Part shown: in pieces, positions 63,698-64,000 of the stretch | Layout: each line of letters starts with the position of its first letter | Numbering within the stretch: position 1 is the stretch's first letter | Assembly (NCBI RefSeq): GCF_014873765.1 | Contig: NZ_JADBGG010000006.1 | Span: forward strand, 92,797-156,796 | Origin: Desulfomicrobium macestii | GTDB taxonomy: Bacteria > Desulfobacterota > Desulfovibrionia > Desulfovibrionales > Desulfomicrobiaceae | Length of the DNA: 64,000 nucleotides | Reading direction: 5' to 3' | Position numbers and translations under genes: made by a program | The notes under the pieces: generated by a model | Databases searched by the model: none | Told to the model about the DNA's origin: nothing | Seen by the model: the letters and a program-made list of their open reading frames with translations, nothing else

Positions 63698-64000
63698 TCA
63701 AGATAGCGAGTTAAGACGCCTCACTACAACAACATCCTGACCAGCCCATACATCTCGCCTAAATTCGAGAACTTCAAGACCAGCACAGGAAGCAGCCCCA
63801 AAAAACCATTCTTTAGCAATGCACGCAACTCCATAATTTTTATATCCAGGATAATCATGAAAACCAAATCCTTTAAGCCTAAAATCATCTTTAATCACAT
63901 TAATAGGGTTCCTCGCTGTTTCAAGTGGGTAGGGGCCTTGAACCCCTGACCGCATCCGGGTAATTCGTTCGCCTATGAAAGACACCGACCTTTTCCAGTT
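63698..64000 (-). CDS. C-terminal part of an unidentified protein, cut by the window edge
   Basis: The minus frame is open from base 64000 to the stop at 63698 and encodes 100 residues. The internal GTG at 63985 is probably not the true start, as the frame continues beyond it (NWKRSVSFIGERITRMRSGV). RSGVQGPYPLETARNPINVI and VACIAKEWFFGAASCAGLEV are followed by a strand-rich end (RDVWAGQDVVVVRRLN), which resembles the last strands of SAM methyltransferases of surface-glycan clusters. The family cannot be fixed from this piece. Confidence 0.5.
   Translation of the reverse strand, partial: NWKRSVSFIGERITRMRSGVQGPYPLETARNPINVIKDDFRLKGFGFHDYPGYKNYGVACIAKEWFFGAASCAGLEVLEFRRDVWAGQDVVVVRRLNSLS

Noticed and set aside
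63890..63965. tRNA-like string near CCTTGAACCCCTGACCGCAT
   Set aside because: Resembles part of a T-arm but has no acceptor pairing, and it lies inside the open frame at 63698-64000.

Overview
The window looks like chromosome of a sulfate-reducing deltaproteobacterium of the Desulfovibrionales, most likely Desulfomicrobium or a close relative. The evidence is a periplasmic [NiFeSe] hydrogenase whose large subunit has an in-frame UGA (selenocysteine) codon, an rnf operon led by a multihaem cytochrome c and ending in apbE, and high GC with Shine-Dalgarno-led genes. The genus is inferred from gene content; no database was searched.

Layout. 1-16 kb is housekeeping. It holds a fused ATPase-like/acyltransferase-like protein overlapping hisC, a SLC13-type permease with four RCK_C-like repeats, a yybP-ykoY (manganese) riboswitch with terminator ahead of a TerC-family gene, a lipoprotein, a Nif3-family protein, a coiled-coil zinc-ribbon protein, the RNase P RNA, the chain ispDF-gltX-cysS, and an AsmA-like protein. 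16-23 kb (minus strand) is one operon: decahaem cytochrome, rnfC, D, G, E, A, B and apbE. 23-28.9 kb carries a cation/Ca2+ exchanger, a DUF711 (PFL) protein with an ACT-domain partner, purT and a DUF2059 protein. 28.9-32 kb is the hydrogenase locus hysB-hysA-hysD. 32.3-38.6 kb holds a TonB-like protein divergent from a substrate-binding protein, two tandem paralogues of an unknown membrane-associated family, a FadR-type regulator with its own operator, an FMN-dependent hydroxy-acid dehydrogenase and a PilZ protein.

38.75-41.8 kb is accessory DNA: tRNA-Met(CAU), a P4-type integrase reading away from it, and a convergent MobV-like relaxase gene with an oriT-like nested inverted repeat just upstream. 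I read this as a very small integrative mobilizable element or its remnant.

42-64 kb is a surface-polysaccharide region, almost all on the minus strand. It has a SAT/APS-kinase fusion whose SAT motifs are degenerate, cysQ, a nine-gene chain with overlapping or near-overlapping ends (LTA-synthase-like sulfatase, SDR, four glycosyltransferase-type proteins, a deacetylase, an alpha/beta hydrolase, an unknown), rfbCAB for dTDP-rhamnose, and several methyltransferases. IS5-like and IS21 istB remnants and AT-rich DNA at the right end indicate recombination in this locus.

How the genes work together: the periplasmic hydrogenase and the Rnf/cytochrome complex fit periplasmic hydrogen and cytochrome c metabolism coupled to ferredoxin/NAD and ion gradients in the membrane. 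The right half builds and modifies a rhamnose-containing surface glycan, and cysQ plus the APS kinase could supply and recycle PAPS.
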